This document shows, piece after piece, positions 1-9,838 of a DNA stretch of 64,000 bases; position 1 is the first letter of the stretch; every line of letters begins with the position of its first letter. The DNA comes from Isoperla grammatica (Eukaryota; Arthropoda; Insecta; Plecoptera; Perlodidae), in assembly GCA_945910005.1 (NCBI GenBank), contig OX246747.1, forward strand, positions 13,640,880 to 13,704,879, given 5' to 3'. The position numbers were made by a program, and so were the translations under genes. The notes under the pieces were generated by a model that saw only the letters and a list, made by a program, of their open reading frames with translations, was not told the DNA's origin and did no database searches.

Positions 1-1359
1 TGGGGAGCAGACCGTACGGTAATGCTTAATCTCTACCGCTCACTGATCCGATCGAAATTGGACTTTGCCAGCCTCATATACAACTCTGCAAGGCCGTCGT
101 ATATAAAAACCTTAGACACAATTCACCACACAGGCATCAGACTCTCAACCGGGGCGTTTAGAACAAGCCCAATTCCCAGCCTATGTTGTGAGGCTGGGGA
201 ACCCCCTCTGTATGCCCGGCGAGATTATTTGCTCCTGAACTATGTTGCCTCTTTGTTAGGATCTCCCAAAAACCCTTCTCATAACACCGTTTTTAAACCA
301 ATGTACAAAACCCACTATGAGGTAAGACAAAAGGCTACGAGGCCAGTAGGAATCAGAAGCCATGAATTATTACAAAAATTAGACACTGAGCTACCAGTTG
401 TATTCCTTACTTCTTTCAATTCAACGCCTCCTTGGACCTTCAGTCAGCCAATCTGCATCACAAGCCTGTCACAATGCAAGAAGGGCACCACATCATTTCC
501 ACAGTACCAAGAATTGTTTAATGAAATACGAGCTCAATACTCTGACTACGAGTGTATTTATACAGATGGTTCCAGAACTAAGGATGAGGTTGGCTGCGCT
601 TTTGTTACTACTGACAAACAGTTTTTATTTAACCTAGACCCTCTTTTTAGCATATTCCATGCAGAACTCTATGCAATTATGCAAAGCATTATTTATTGTC
701 TTAGGAGCAAACATACAAAGTTTTTTATATGTACTGACTCGTTAAGCTCACTTCAATCAATGTTTGAATTATACTCAAGGCACCCTCTGATTAATAAAAT
801 TCAAATTCTATTAACAAAACTATCCACAAACGGAAAGTGTGCAGTGTTTTGCTGGGTGCCACGCCATGCAGGCATTGTGGGCAACGAGGTGGCCGACAAG
901 TGCGCCAAAGCTGCCTGCACGAAGCGACCTACAGACTGTAAATTAGTCCTCACATCTGACCTAAAAGTCTTCCTACGGCATCGTTTAAAGAAAGAATTGA
1001 ACGATAGTTGGAAAAATGTACCTTGTAATAAACTAAGGGAGATTAAAGACACCATATCACCTTGGTTTTCTTCTAGACGATCTTGCCGTCGCGAAGAAGT
1101 AGTCTTGACCCGTCTCCGTATCGGCCATACATACCTTACCCAAGGCTACTTACTAAGAAACGAACCTGCCCCAGTATGTGATGTATGTAATGTTGTTCTG
1201 ACTGTAAAACACATTCTAATTGAATGTCACAAATATGATAATGAAATAAGAAAGTTTAAATTGAAACCCACACTTAAAGACAACTTATCAGACGAATCTA
1301 AAGTAATCGATAACATATTTCGTTTTCTGCAAGATAATCGTTTATTATCACTTATGTAA
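1..1359 (+). CDS. LINE ORF2 C-terminal part: end of reverse transcriptase plus RNase H (I/Jockey-like)
   Basis: The frame is open from the window edge, so this is the 3' part of a longer ORF2; the ATG at 22 is only an internal Met. The first ~100 codons match the region after the RT palm in I/Jockey-type elements (LDFASLIYNSA, LDTIHHTGIRLSTGAF). An RNase H domain follows, with all expected acidic residues visible: YTDGS, HAELYAI, CTDSLSSLQ and GNEVADKCAK. Near the end lies a Cys/His knuckle, CDVC-x8-H-x4-C. In these elements RNase H removes RNA from the cDNA hybrid during target-primed reverse transcription in the nucleus. No frameshift is seen in 450 codons, so the copy looks young. Family-level call is firm; the clade is less so. 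Confidence 0.85.
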   Translation, partial: WGADRTVMLNLYRSLIRSKLDFASLIYNSARPSYIKTLDTIHHTGIRLSTGAFRTSPIPSLCCEAGEPPLYARRDYLLLNYVASLLGSPKNPSHNTVFKPMYKTHYEVRQKATRPVGIRSHELLQKLDTELPVVFLTSFNSTPPWTFSQPICITSLSQCKKGTTSFPQYQELFNEIRAQYSDYECIYTDGSRTKDEVGCAFVTTDKQFLFNLDPLFSIFHAELYAIMQSIIYCLRSKHTKFFICTDSLSSLQSMFELYSRHPLINKIQILLTKLSTNGKCAVFCWVPRHAGIVGNEVADKCAKAACTKRPTDCKLVLTSDLKVFLRHRLKKELNDSWKNVPCNKLREIKDTISPWFSSRRSCRREEVVLTRLRIGHTYLTQGYLLRNEPAPVCDVCNVVLTVKHILIECHKYDNEIRKFKLKPTLKDNLSDESKVIDNIFRFLQDNRLLSLM

Positions 1360-1443
1360 TCGAACATAATGATCAATATTAAAATAACATAGGCACTGAT
1401 AACCTTGCTGTTTGTGCCTTAAAACTCTAAGAATAATAATAAT
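1360..1443 (+). mobile_element. 3' UTR and AAT-repeat tail of the I/Jockey-like LINE
   Basis: After the stop codon there are ~70 bp of A/T-rich sequence, then 'ccttaaaactctaag' and a short (AAT)n run, the usual 3' end of I-clade LINEs. The next base begins the 3' half of a drzSINE-A, so the LINE most likely inserted into a SINE whose 5' half lies outside the window. Confidence 0.6.
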
Positions 1444-1580
1444 TCCCCTTTCTTCACGCTCCCTCCTACTTGCCCCTTTCCAAACAGCCCAATATTTCAT
1501 CTTCATATATCACCCTCTCATTGTCTCGATTAGCCTCGTTGCAAAAATATGAGACGTTAAGCTCAAATAATCAAATCAAA
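1444..1580 (+). mobile_element. drzSINE-A, 3' half
   Basis: Pyrimidine-rich A body (ccctcctacttgcccc), then the shared tail ending gagacgttaagctcaaat and ATCA-like repeats. The 5' half is missing because the LINE lies directly before it. Confidence 0.75.
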
Positions 1581-1880
1581 TGGACTGCTACCTTATCGTT
1601 GTGGGCAGGTTTGCGTGCTTTGTTGATCCCGAGAGCTATGCCGGCGGAAGCGTATGCTTCTGGTAGGGCCACCCTTGCCGGACTGGTCGAGGAGGAGAAG
1701 TCAGACGAAGTGCAGTCCACACCCCAATCCCCTTTCCTCCCCTTTCCCCTTTCCTCACGCACTCTCCTACTTGCCCCTTTCCTCCAAAGAGCCCCCAATT
1801 TCATCTTCATTATCACCCACTCATCGTCTTGATTAGCCAAGTTGCAAAAATATAAGACGTTAAGCCCAAATATCTATCAA
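1581..1880 (+). mobile_element. drzSINE-A lacking the first 9 bases
   Basis: Starts at the P2 strand (tggactgctacc) and runs through the P2' strand (1712-1718) to the tail and ATCA repeats. The otherwise near-identical copy at 60825-61131 has the full 5' end. The loss coincides with the left border of the 1.9-kb duplication, so this edge is a rearrangement breakpoint inside the ribozyme. Confidence 0.85.
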
Positions 1881-1884
1881 TCAA

Positions 1885-2445
1885 TGTCCCATAACATTTA
1901 CTTGATCTACTTCCCTTCCTTCCAATGTTTGAAGATGAACTTCTTGTTCTGTTTTGTCTTTGATTTTGAAAACCATAAACTTTGTTTTACTTACATCAAG
2001 TATTAAATTGTTTGGCCTCAACCATTGTGCTATTTCATTAAACATCACAAATCCATCCACTTCCAGTTTCCTAATATCCTTGTGAGCTAACACTGCCGTA
2101 GAATCATCTGCATACAGTACAATACTTCCTGACGATACTGACTTTGGTAGGTCATTTATTAGAACATTGAAGAATCCAGACCCTAAAATTGATCCTTGTG
2201 GGACCCCCTGCCTAATCTCCGCGTTATTTGACTGAAAATCTTTATTTAGCTCTTTACACGCTATACTCACATATCGATTTCTCCTTTTAAGATTGAATGA
2301 ACCCACTGTAGAGCAAGCCCTCGAATGCCATAAGAGTAAAGCTTATTAACTTGAATATCCCCATCAACACAATCGAAAGCCTTGCTTAGGTCCATAAATA
2401 TTGTTAAAACATACTTTCGCTTGTCTAATTCTTCTAAAATTTGGT
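1885..2445 (-). pseudogene. CR1-like LINE reverse transcriptase fragment
   Basis: Reading on the minus strand from 2445: FMDLSKAFDCVD (RT motif with first catalytic Asp), a frameshift near 2290, GVPQGSILG, then YADDSTAVLA with the catalytic YADD box, and NNLILDVSKTKFMVF. This is the central RT domain of a CR1-like non-LTR element. It is truncated by the SINE at each end and is duplicated at 61145-61698. It cannot encode a working enzyme. Confidence 0.85.
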
Positions 2446-2757
2446 CCTGTCCAGGGACTGCAACCTTATCGTGGTGGGCAGGTTTGTGTGCTTTGTTGAT
2501 CCCGAGAGCTATGCCGGCGAAAGCGTATGCTTCTGGTAGGGCCACCCTAGCCGGACTGGTTGAGGAGGAGAAGTCAGACGAAAAGCAGTCCACACCCCAA
2601 TCCCCTTTCCTCCCCTTTGCTCTTTTCTCACGCGCCCTCCTACTTGCCCCTTTCCTCCAAAGAGCCCCCAATTTTATCTTCATTATCACCTATTCATCGT
2701 CTTGATAAGCCAAGTTGCAAAAATATAAGACGTTAAGCCCAATTATCAATCAATCAA
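2446..2757 (+). mobile_element. drzSINE-A, full length, with HDV-like ribozyme at 2446-2591
   Basis: 5' strand CCTGTCC can pair with the downstream GGGCAGG with one G-U pair; GGACTGC at the P2 position pairs with GCAGTCC ending at 2591. J4/2 reads CGAA. Body A and the tail with ATCA repeats follow. It inserted into the CR1-like RT fragment. Confidence 0.85.
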
Positions 2758-2906
2758 TCGACTCACGCGACGTACAAGTGACCTGATTCGGATGTGGCTT
2801 TATTCTTCATTATCATCTTTCTCATCTTCATTATCACCCGCTCATCGTCTCGATTAGCCATCGTTGCATAAATATGAGACGTTAAGCCCCATTAATCAAT
2901 CATTTC
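2758..2906 (+). mobile_element. drzSINE-B, 3' tail fragment
   Basis: Begins gactcacgcgacgtac and runs through the B-type tail (cattatcacccgctcatcg, then ttgcataaatatgagacg) to attaatcaatcat. It has no head of its own; the preceding A element lies directly against it. The same A-then-B-tail arrangement occurs at 61699-62160. Confidence 0.75.
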
Positions 2907-3089
2907 AGCATTTTTTTTTTGTAGGTTGGCATCTTCACGGATTTTGCTGGTTATGTTAATAACATCTAGTGTAGTAGTCACGAGTGTTAACTGAAACTTT
3001 CAACCAAATCCGTCAAGACGTTTGACCTGTGTGCGACAAACAAACTTTTGCACCGAAACGAAAAAATATTTTTTTACAAAATGGCGGTT
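2907..3089. other. Non-coding spacer, part of the 1.9-kb duplication
   Basis: Unique-looking sequence with a T-run and an aaaatggcgg word. It is nearly identical to 62161-62338. No gene or named repeat seen. Confidence 0.6.
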
Positions 3090-3398
3090 CCTGCCCAGGG
3101 ACTGCTACCTTATCGTGGTGGGCAGGTTTGTGTGCTTTGTTGATCCCGAGAGCTATGCCGGCCGAAGCGTATGCTTCTGGTAGGGCCACCCTAGCCGGAC
3201 TGGTCGAGGAGGAGAAGTCAGACGAAATGCAGTCCACACCCCAATCCCCTTTCCTCCCCTTTCCCCTTTCCTCACGCGCCCTCCTACTTGCCCCTTTCCT
3301 CCAAAACAGCCCCCTATTTCATCTTCATATATCACCCACTCATTGTCTCGATTAGCCTCGTAGCAAAATATGAGATGTTAAGCCCAAATAATCTAATC
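3090..3398 (+). mobile_element. drzSINE-A, full length, with HDV-like ribozyme at 3090-3235
   Basis: Canonical CCTGCCC start, P1' GGGCAGG, P2 GGACTGC/GCAGTCC, loop TTATCGT and J4/2 CGAA are all intact. The tail ends just upstream of the splice acceptor of the expanded exon at 3425. The same element precedes all three copies of that exon. Confidence 0.88.
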
Positions 3399-3424
3399 GC
3401 GAGTACATGTCCGTCGTGTTTCAG

Positions 3425-4565
3425 GTACGAATGTCTGCAAGACGTGTACGTCGCGTATAAGGATGGTCACGCCAAGGAGCTCGCGTGGGAGTTCTACGCG
3501 CACTACTGCGCCGTGTTGGAGCGGATAGCTGTGCTCAGCATGCAGGAGTTCTACGCGCACTACTGCGCCGTGTTGGAGCGGATAGCTGTGCTCAGCATGC
3601 AGGAGTTCTACGCGCACTTCTGCGCCATGTTGGAGCGGATAGCTGTTCTCAGCATGCAGGAGTTCTACGCGCACTACTGCGCCATGTTGGAGCGGATAGC
3701 TGTGCTCAGCATGCAGGAGTTCTACGCGCACTACTGCGCCATGTTGGAGCGGATAGCTGTGCTCAGCATGCAGGAGTTCTACGCGCACTACTGCGCCATG
3801 TTGGAGCGGATAGCTGTGCTCAGCATGCAGGAGTTCTACGCGCACTACTGCGCCGTGTTGGAGCGGATAGCTGTGCTCAGCATGCAGGAGTTCTACGCGC
3901 ACTACTGCGCCATGTTGGAGCGGATAGCTGTGCTCAGCATGCAGGAGTTCTACGCGCACTACTGCGCCATGTTGGAGCGGATAGCTGTGCTCAGCATGCA
4001 GGAGTTCTACGCGCACTACTGCGCCGTGTTGGAGCGGATAGCTGTGCTCAGCATGCAGGAGTTCTACGCGCACTACTGCGCTATGTTGGAGCGGATAGCT
4101 GTGCTCAGCATGCAGGAGTTCTACGCGCACTACTGCGCCATATTGGAGCGGATAGCTGTGCTCAGCATGCAGGAGTTCTACGCGCACTACTGCGCCGTGT
4201 TGGAGCGGATAGCTGTGCTCAGCATGCAGGAGTTCTACGCGCACTACTGCGCCATGTTGGAGCGAATAGCTGTTCTCAGCATGCAGGAGTCCTACGCGCA
4301 CTTCTGCGCCGTGTTGGAGCGGATAGCTGTGCTCAGCATGCAGGAGTTCTACGCGCACTACTGCGCCGTGTTGGAGCGGATAGCTGTGCTCAGCATGCAG
4401 GAGTTCTACGCGCACTACTGCGCCGTGTTGGAGCGGATAGCTGTGCTCAGCATGCAGGAGTTCTACGCGCACTACTGCGCCGTGTTGGAGCGGATAGCTG
4501 TGCTCAGTATGCAGGAGCAGCCCTACCTCGGCGTCAAACGGAACCTCCAGGATTGCGTGCAGGCC
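3425..4565 (+). CDS. Internal exon of an unidentified gene, expanded by a 57-bp in-frame repeat
   Basis: A 3' splice site (cgtgtttcag) precedes codons reading YECLQDVYVAYKDG, then 18 tandem copies of a 19-residue segment, then EQPYLGVKRNLQDCVQA and a GTAAGC donor at 4566. The frame stays open across all units. A candidate next exon at 5244-5396 joins in the same phase (0). I do not recognise the protein. Without the expansion the exon would encode about 60 residues, an ordinary internal exon size. Open frames on the opposite strand and in a second forward frame are side effects of a repeat unit divisible by three. Whether any transcript uses the expanded exon is unknown. Confidence 0.5.
3489..4514 (+). 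repeat. 57-bp tandem array 1, 18 units
   Basis: Unit translates as EFYAHYCAVLERIAVLSMQ. Units differ mainly at one codon (gtg, atg or ata in the V/M/I position) and at a few others (ttctac/tccta, tacgcg, gtgctc/gttctc). The array starts and ends on exact codon borders (GAG at 3489; GAG of the flank at 4515). Confidence 0.95.
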
Positions 4566-4796
4566 GTAAGCAGAGCGTCTACGTTATACGCCATCCGAGG
4601 GGCCGGTTTCAAAGAACGTTTAGGATGATCTCCGATTAACTACTACTGCAAACCTAATGCAAAATTCATATTATTTTTGTAAACACTTAAAATACCTTCT
4701 TCTTTCTTCTTTTCTTATATACTCACAATTGACATCTCATGCCATCATGTGTTTTCTTTTTGCTGTTACCCACGAACGATATAATCTGCAGGGCTA
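4566..4796. other. Probable intron sequence
   Basis: Starts with the GTAAGC donor of the expanded exon; A/T-rich; no repeat recognised before the MITE. Confidence 0.4.
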
Positions 4797-4804
4797 TTGG
4801 AAAC

Positions 4805-4860
4805 CAAGGTCTACTGGATTTACTCCTAGCAGAGCGCTACAAGCGATCTAGTGGACCTTG
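4805..4860. mobile_element. 56-bp palindromic mini-MITE, copy 1
   Basis: Begins caaggtctactggat and ends atctagtggaccttg, which are inverted copies. The same 8 bases (ttggaaac) lie on both sides (4797-4804 and 4861-4868), a target-site duplication. Sister copies are at 9230-9302 and 16004-16048. It is far too short to encode anything. Confidence 0.8.
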
Positions 4861-4886
4861 TTGGAAACTTGAGAGCGGTGTTTGGT

Positions 4887-5195
4887 CCTGCCCAGGGACT
4901 GCTACTTTATATCGTGGTGGGCAGGTTTGCGTGCTTTGCTGATCCCGAGAGCTATGCCGGCGGAAGCGTATGCTTCTGGTAGGGCCACCCTAGCCGGACA
5001 GGTCGAAGAGGAGAAGTCAGACGAAATGCAGTCCACATCCTCCGCACTCCCGTTTCCTCCCTTCCCTTATCTTCCCGCCCTCCTACTTGACCCTTTCCTC
5101 CAAACACCCCCCTAGTTCATCTTCATATATCACCCACTCATTGTCTCGATTAGCCTCGTTGCAAAAATATGAGACGTTAAGCCCAAATAATCAAA
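4887..5195 (+). mobile_element. drzSINE-A with damaged ribozyme (4887-5034)
   Basis: P1 and P2 strands are intact, but the P3/L3 segment reads ctactttatatcgtgg, with extra bases and a broken P3, so cleavage activity is doubtful. The body is slightly diverged (cctccgcactcccg). Confidence 0.8.
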
Positions 5196-5243
5196 ATCAA
5201 TTACATATATTTTAAATAAAATAAATAAATGAAATTACGTCAG

Positions 5244-5396
5244 CGGACCAACTTGCCGCCCCCAACAGGAGCCGAGCACCTGCCGGGAGATATGCCGCGT
5301 GGCCACGCCCCTCACACTGAGCGCGATGCTCCGCTCCCCGAGCTTCAGGCACCCTGGCTGCTGCATCTCAAGGCCAGCGTCCAGCTGTGAGCCAAG
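5244..5396 (+). CDS. Candidate next exon of the expanded-exon gene
   Basis: Preceded by an acceptor (gaaattacgtcag) and followed by a GTGAGC donor. The phase-0 frame is open (RTNLPPPTGAEHLPGD... to ...LHLKASVQ) and matches the phase-0 donor at 4566. The GC content is higher than its surroundings. No family recognised; a chance match of splice-like words is possible. Confidence 0.35.
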
Positions 5397-5533
5397 GAGG
5401 CCGCGTTCAGACGGAGCCAGGCGGGTGAGTTTTCGGTGTTACGTACCATCTGATCGGTCCGCTGGATCGGTATGAATATGATAAAGCTCTCGATCGCATA
5501 AATTGAGTTTTTTTGTCGTTTTTGGTTAAAATA

Positions 5534-6620
5534 TGCTCCTGCATGCGAGCACAGCTATCCGCTCCAACATGGCGCAGTAGTGCGCGTAGAACTCCTGCAT
5601 GCTAAGCACAGTTTTCCGCTCCAACATGGCGCAGTAGTGCGCGTAGAACTCCTGCATGCTAAGCACAGCTATCCGCTCCAACATGGCGCAGTAGTGCGCG
5701 TAGAACTCCTGCATGCTGAGAACAGTTTTCCGCTCCAACATGGCGCAATAGTGCGCGTAGAACTCCTGCATGCTGAGCACAGCTATCCGCTCCAACATGG
5801 CGCAGTAGTGCGCGTAGAACTCCTGCATGCTGAGCACAGCTATCCGCTCCAACATGGCGCAGTAGTGCGCGTAGAACTCCTGCATGCTAAGCACAGCTAT
5901 CCGCTCCAACATGGCGCAGTAGTGCGCGTAGAACTCCTGCATGCTGAGCACAGCTATCCGCTCCAACACGGCGCAGTAGTGCGCGTAGAACTCCTGCATG
6001 CTGAGCACAGCTATCCGCTCCAACATGGCGCAGTAGTGCGCGTAGAACTCCTGCATGCTGAGCACAGCTATCCGTTCCAACACGGCGCAGTAGTGCGCGT
6101 AGAACTCCTGCATGCTGAGCACAGCTATCCGCTCCAACATGGCGCAGTAGTGCGCGTAGAACTCCTGCATGCTGAGCACAGCTATCCGCTCCAACATGGC
6201 GCAGTAGTGCGCGTAGAACTCCTGCATGCTGAGCACAGCTATCCGCTCCACCATGGCGCAGTAGTGCGCGTAGAACAACTGCATGCTGAGCACAGCTATC
6301 CGTTCCAACACGGCGCAGTAGTGCGCGTAGAACTCCTGCATGCTGAGCACAGCTATCCGCTCCAACACGGCGCAGTAGTGCGCGTAGAACTCCTGCATGC
6401 TGAGCAAAGCTATCCGCTCCAACACGGCGCAGTAGTGCGCGTAGAACTCCTGCATGCTGAGCATAGCTATCCGCTCCAACACGGCGCAGTAGTGCGCGTA
6501 GAACTCCTGCATGCTGAGCAAAGCTATCCGCTCCAACACGGCGCAGTAGTGCGCGTAGAACTCCTGCATGCTGAGCACAGCTATCCGCTCCAACATGGCG
6601 CAGTAGTGCGCGTAGAACTC
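5534..6620 (-). repeat. 57-bp tandem array 2, inverted, 18 full units plus a damaged 19th
   Basis: Same unit as array 1 on the opposite strand, with private variants (KTVLSMQ units, an LFYAHYCAMVER unit, IALLSMQ units). In gene orientation the last unit lacks one base before gcatgcag and then runs into unrelated sequence at about 5533, so the 3' exon flank is absent. Confidence 0.95.
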
Positions 6621-6684
6621 CCACGCGAGCTCCTTGGCGTGACCATCCTTATACGCGACGTACACGTCTTGCAGACATTCGTAC
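6621..6684 (-). pseudogene. Inverted copy of the expanded exon's 5' part
   Basis: On the minus strand the acceptor (ctgaaacacg, complement) and the YECLQDVYVAY... codons match 3425-3488 base for base. With array 2 it forms a head-to-head arrangement with array 1. It lacks the downstream exon border. Confidence 0.8.
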
Positions 6685-6711
6685 CTGAAACACGACGGAC
6701 ATGTACTCGCG

Positions 6712-6968
6712 ATTAGATTATTTGGGCTTAACGTCTCATATTTTTGCAACGACGCTAATCGAGACAATGAGTGGGTGATATATGAAGATTATTTAGTGGG
6801 CTGTTTGGAGGAAAGGGGCAAGTAGGAGGGCGCGTGAGGAAAGGGGAAAGGGGATTGGGGTGTGGACTGCATTTCGTCTGACTTCTCCTCCTCGACCAGT
6901 CCGGCTAGGTGGGCCCTACCAGAAGCATACGCTTCCGCCGGCATAGCTCTCGGGATCAACAAAGCACG
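6712..6968 (-). mobile_element. drzSINE-A, 5' truncated at the P4 domain
   Basis: Inverted copy of the element at 3090-3398, ending at gcgtgctttg inside the head, where a B element begins. The ribozyme's P1, P2 5' strand and P3 are lost. This is the breakpoint of the inverted duplication. Confidence 0.8.
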
Positions 6969-7348
6969 CTTGATTGATAAATGGGGCTTAACGTCTCATA
7001 TTTATGCAACGATGGCTAATCGAGACGATGAGCGGGTGATAATGAAGATGAGAAAGATGATAATGAAGAATAAAGCCACATCCGAATCAGATCCATTGTA
7101 CGTCGCGTGAGTCGTCATACGGGAGTCCAGCAAGGGAGGGCAGGGCCAAGTGGGAGGAGAAATATTCAATGGGACAGTGGGGGGGAAAGGAGATTGGGGT
7201 GTGGACTGCACTTCGTCTGACTTCCTCTCCTCGACCAGTCCGGCTAGGGTGGCCCTACCAGAAGCATACGCTTCCGCCGGCATAGCTGTCGGGATCAACA
7301 AAGCACGCAAACCTGCCCACCACGATATGGTGGCAGTCCCTGGGTAGG
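6969..7348 (-). mobile_element. drzSINE-B, full length, ribozyme at 7203-7348
   Basis: Minus-strand head reads CCTACCC...GGGCAGG (one P1 mismatch), P2 GGACTGC/GCAGTCC intact. The B body (cccactgtcccattgaat, cccttgctggactcccg) and the ttaatcaatcaa tail are complete. Confidence 0.85.
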
Positions 7349-8285
7349 ATGTACTCGCTATGTAACGTCAATCAATGACAAGACTATGTCTATTTAAGCG
7401 AGCGAAGCGAGCGTTTCCACTTGACTCTTATGGCCCTTCGTTCTGTTTTTTTTTTTTTTTTTTTTTTATGTCCGTCGATAGCGGTCGAACGGAAAGTCCG
7501 ATCAACTTGAAATTTGAACCTTCCACAAGCCTCGATGTGGATTGAAGGTGTATAGTTTTGAGGCAAAATCGTTTGAAAAGTTACAAAGTTACACCATAGT
7601 TACTGCAAAATATTTTTCTGAAACAAAATGGCGGCAAAATGTGAGATAGCCAGATTTTTCTACAGATTTTTCCGGTCACGAATATGTTAATGTAATGGCG
7701 ATCTGATAAATATTGGCAAAGTTACACAAAAGTTACTCGAAAATATATTTTTGAAACACATTTACGGCAAAATGTGAGGTGGCTATCTGATAGTAAGTTT
7801 TTGTCCGGTTACGAATATACTAATGTAAACGCGATCCGATACGTATAAGAGGCAGAAATTACATTTCTATTGCTGTCAATTACTGTTAGTAACGGTGGCG
7901 GACCGTGTTGAAAACATGACCACGAAAATTCTTAGCAACGCACATTGCACTGCATACAACAATGTCGGAGAGTATAATAGCCATGGAAATAAGAACAATT
8001 TTTGCAATGCGCATTCTTGAATTGTTGTTAATTGTTGTTCGTATTAGCATTGAAAACTTTTCGCCAGAAAGTTCGTAGATATTGACGCGCTCGCTTATCA
8101 ACAAGTCAAACAGAGCTTTTTCCTAGTTTAGTGTACAGTATTGCACTTGTGGGACGTATACCCTGTTGTGAATAAGGATTACATACCATTGACATGCATT
8201 TGTATTCACAGTTGCAATTAAAGGTAATTACATTTACTAGTGTTTCCCAACGATATTTTTTTCAACGTCGATATCAGCACCATTT
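7349..8285. other. Non-coding; two diverged ~130-bp direct repeats at about 7560-7860
   Basis: A T-run at 7446-7467. Then two related segments, each with 'gaaaca..' , 'cggcaaaatgtgag', a Tccggt(c/t)acgaatat word and 'ggc(a/g)a' words, about 130 bp apart. No reading frame is convincing. Confidence 0.45.
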
Positions 8286-8311
8286 CGACGATATCGCTTG
8301 CGATATCGTCG
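8286..8311. repeat. Perfect 12-bp inverted repeat with a 2-base centre
   Basis: cgacgatatcgc, tt, gcgatatcgtcg, followed by more atatcg words to 8342. Could be part of a hAT-type MITE, but I could not find both ends. Confidence 0.6.
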
Positions 8312-8694
8312 TATCAAAATCAACATCGATATCGCGATATCGAATTTTTTCGGCGGTAATAAAACAATACATATGAAATCATAGTCAATTTCGTGTTTTC
8401 GCCGTGGCCTGCAGTACGCGTTGCTGCAGTTAGTGCCTTCACGTCTATTACCCCCCCCCCCCCCCCGGATATCACAATAACATCAACTTTTAGATTTTCC
8501 GCCCGTGGCCTGCAGTATGAGATGCTGCTTAGCGACTAAGGCTTGAATTCTGATGACGAGTCAACTGTCCGGGATCGGCTATTGACAGCCGTAAAAGTAA
8601 GGTTCCATCAATTCAATGAGTTTTTGAAACATCATGTTTACTCCAGGGTAGAAAAGTAATTGCTAAAGAGATTTAGATCCAGGGCTGACCCGCA

Positions 8695-8778
8695 GCGGAC
8701 GAGGAATCGCTTAACGCTTATCTGAGCAAGGGCGGGATCGTTGTGGACAATGCGTTCGGGAGGCTCAAGGCCCTCTGG
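8695..8778 (+). pseudogene. Harbinger-type transposase fragment
   Basis: One open stretch of 28 codons contains NAYLSKGGIVVDNAFGRLKALW, matching the last conserved block of DDE_Tnp_4 transposases (usually V-E-N-A-F-G-R-L-K). The catalytic Glu position carries Asp here. It stops exactly where the inverted-repeat element at 8777 begins, so it was probably interrupted by that insertion. Confidence 0.6.
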
Positions 8779-9838
8779 ACCCTTATTCTGTAAAATTGCA
8801 ATAGTTTTCGTTTCACAGCGATGGGAAAAGATTTCGTTTCACTCGGTTTCACACTTTGTTAAAAAAGCGATTCTATACTGCGAAGTGAGAACTCGAGTTT
8901 TCAAATGCACAGGTATTTGGAAAAAGTGCATCACGACTGAGCCGGCCAATGACGGCGGAGCCGGTTACAGATTTCAACCAGATTGTATGTAATGGCGGAT
9001 AATAATAATGGCGATCTGTCACTTTTTGTTGTGGGCAACACAGTTGAGGGAACACCATTTTGACTGAAAATAAGGGCTTCTTTATGTTGTGAAGGTAGGC
9101 TAGCCTATAGGCCTAGTCTAGGCCCTAGCGTACGTAAGGCTAGGCCTAAGCCTAGTCCTAGCTTAGTTAAAGTAGAATTGAATTAACCAATACAAATACT
9201 ATAAACAAACAAACTTTATAGGCATGCAGCAAGGTCTACTGGATTTACTCCTAGCGGAGTAATTGCGAAGCGCGCGTGCTACAAGCGATCTAGTGGACCT
9301 TGGGCATGCAGCAATGGTAGGCCTATATAGTTCGTCCAGCAGCATTTGACGTGTTTCGTTTCCCTCAAAGGGACAATGGACGCAGATAATCTTTTTGTAC
9401 TCCCAATACCGCCTAGCCGCCTCGCACAATAATTGGCTGCAAGGTTGTCAGTGCAAGAACTAGGACATGAAGAAGAACTAGGCCTAGGACCCCAAAGAGG
9501 CCTAGCCTACCGTGTATGTAGGCCTATGTCTTGTCTTCCTTCTCTATGTTGTCTTCTATCAACATAACATGAATATGAATCGCAATTAAACCAAAACTGA
9601 CTTTTAATCTAATAAAACATTTCAAAATTACTAAATTGTGACAAAATATCAATGAATATCAAGTCAAATATCGTCCGCGGGCTTGCGCGAAAAGTTCTCC
9701 CGTATATTTTCCCGTGTGAAAAGTTTTCACAACGGAACGACACGAAAAGTCTAAAAATGGCGTTATAGAATACCAAATTGAGTCTTCGTTTCGTTTCCCA
9801 GGGAGAAGTTCTCACTTTCTGTTACAGAATAAGGGTCC
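8777..9838. mobile_element. DNA element with 17-bp perfect terminal inverted repeats
   Basis: GGACCCTTATTCTGTAA at 8777-8793 is the exact reverse complement of 9822-9838. The interior has no transposase-like frame, so the element is non-autonomous. It holds a nested mini-MITE and taggccta-rich stretches. Target duplication not certain. Confidence 0.65.
9230..9302. mobile_element. 73-bp palindromic mini-MITE, copy 2
   Basis: Same ends as copy 1 (caaggtctactggat, atctagtggaccttg) with a longer centre. Flanked by an exact 9-bp duplication ggcatgcag (9221-9229, 9303-9311). Confidence 0.85.

Larger units (their letters stand above)
1581..3488 (+). repeat. Segmental duplication, left copy (partner 60835-62744)
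   Basis: See partner. The left border lies within the SINE ribozyme head; the right border is inside the 57-bp array. Confidence 0.9.

Noticed and set aside
3090..3235. Head as a tRNA- or 5S-derived pol III promoter
   Set aside because: No A box or B box; the one B-box-like word (ggtcgaggagg) departs at conserved positions.
3393..4472. Minus-strand 359-codon ORF (HAEHSYPLQHGAVVRVELL repeats) and the second plus frame over the 57-bp array
   Set aside because: A unit divisible by three keeps several frames open at once. Only the plus frame that continues into both exon flanks with splice sites was kept.
7397..7440. gcgagcgaagcgagcg as a regulatory palindrome
   Set aside because: Short simple-sequence run next to a poly-T tract; no partner or context.
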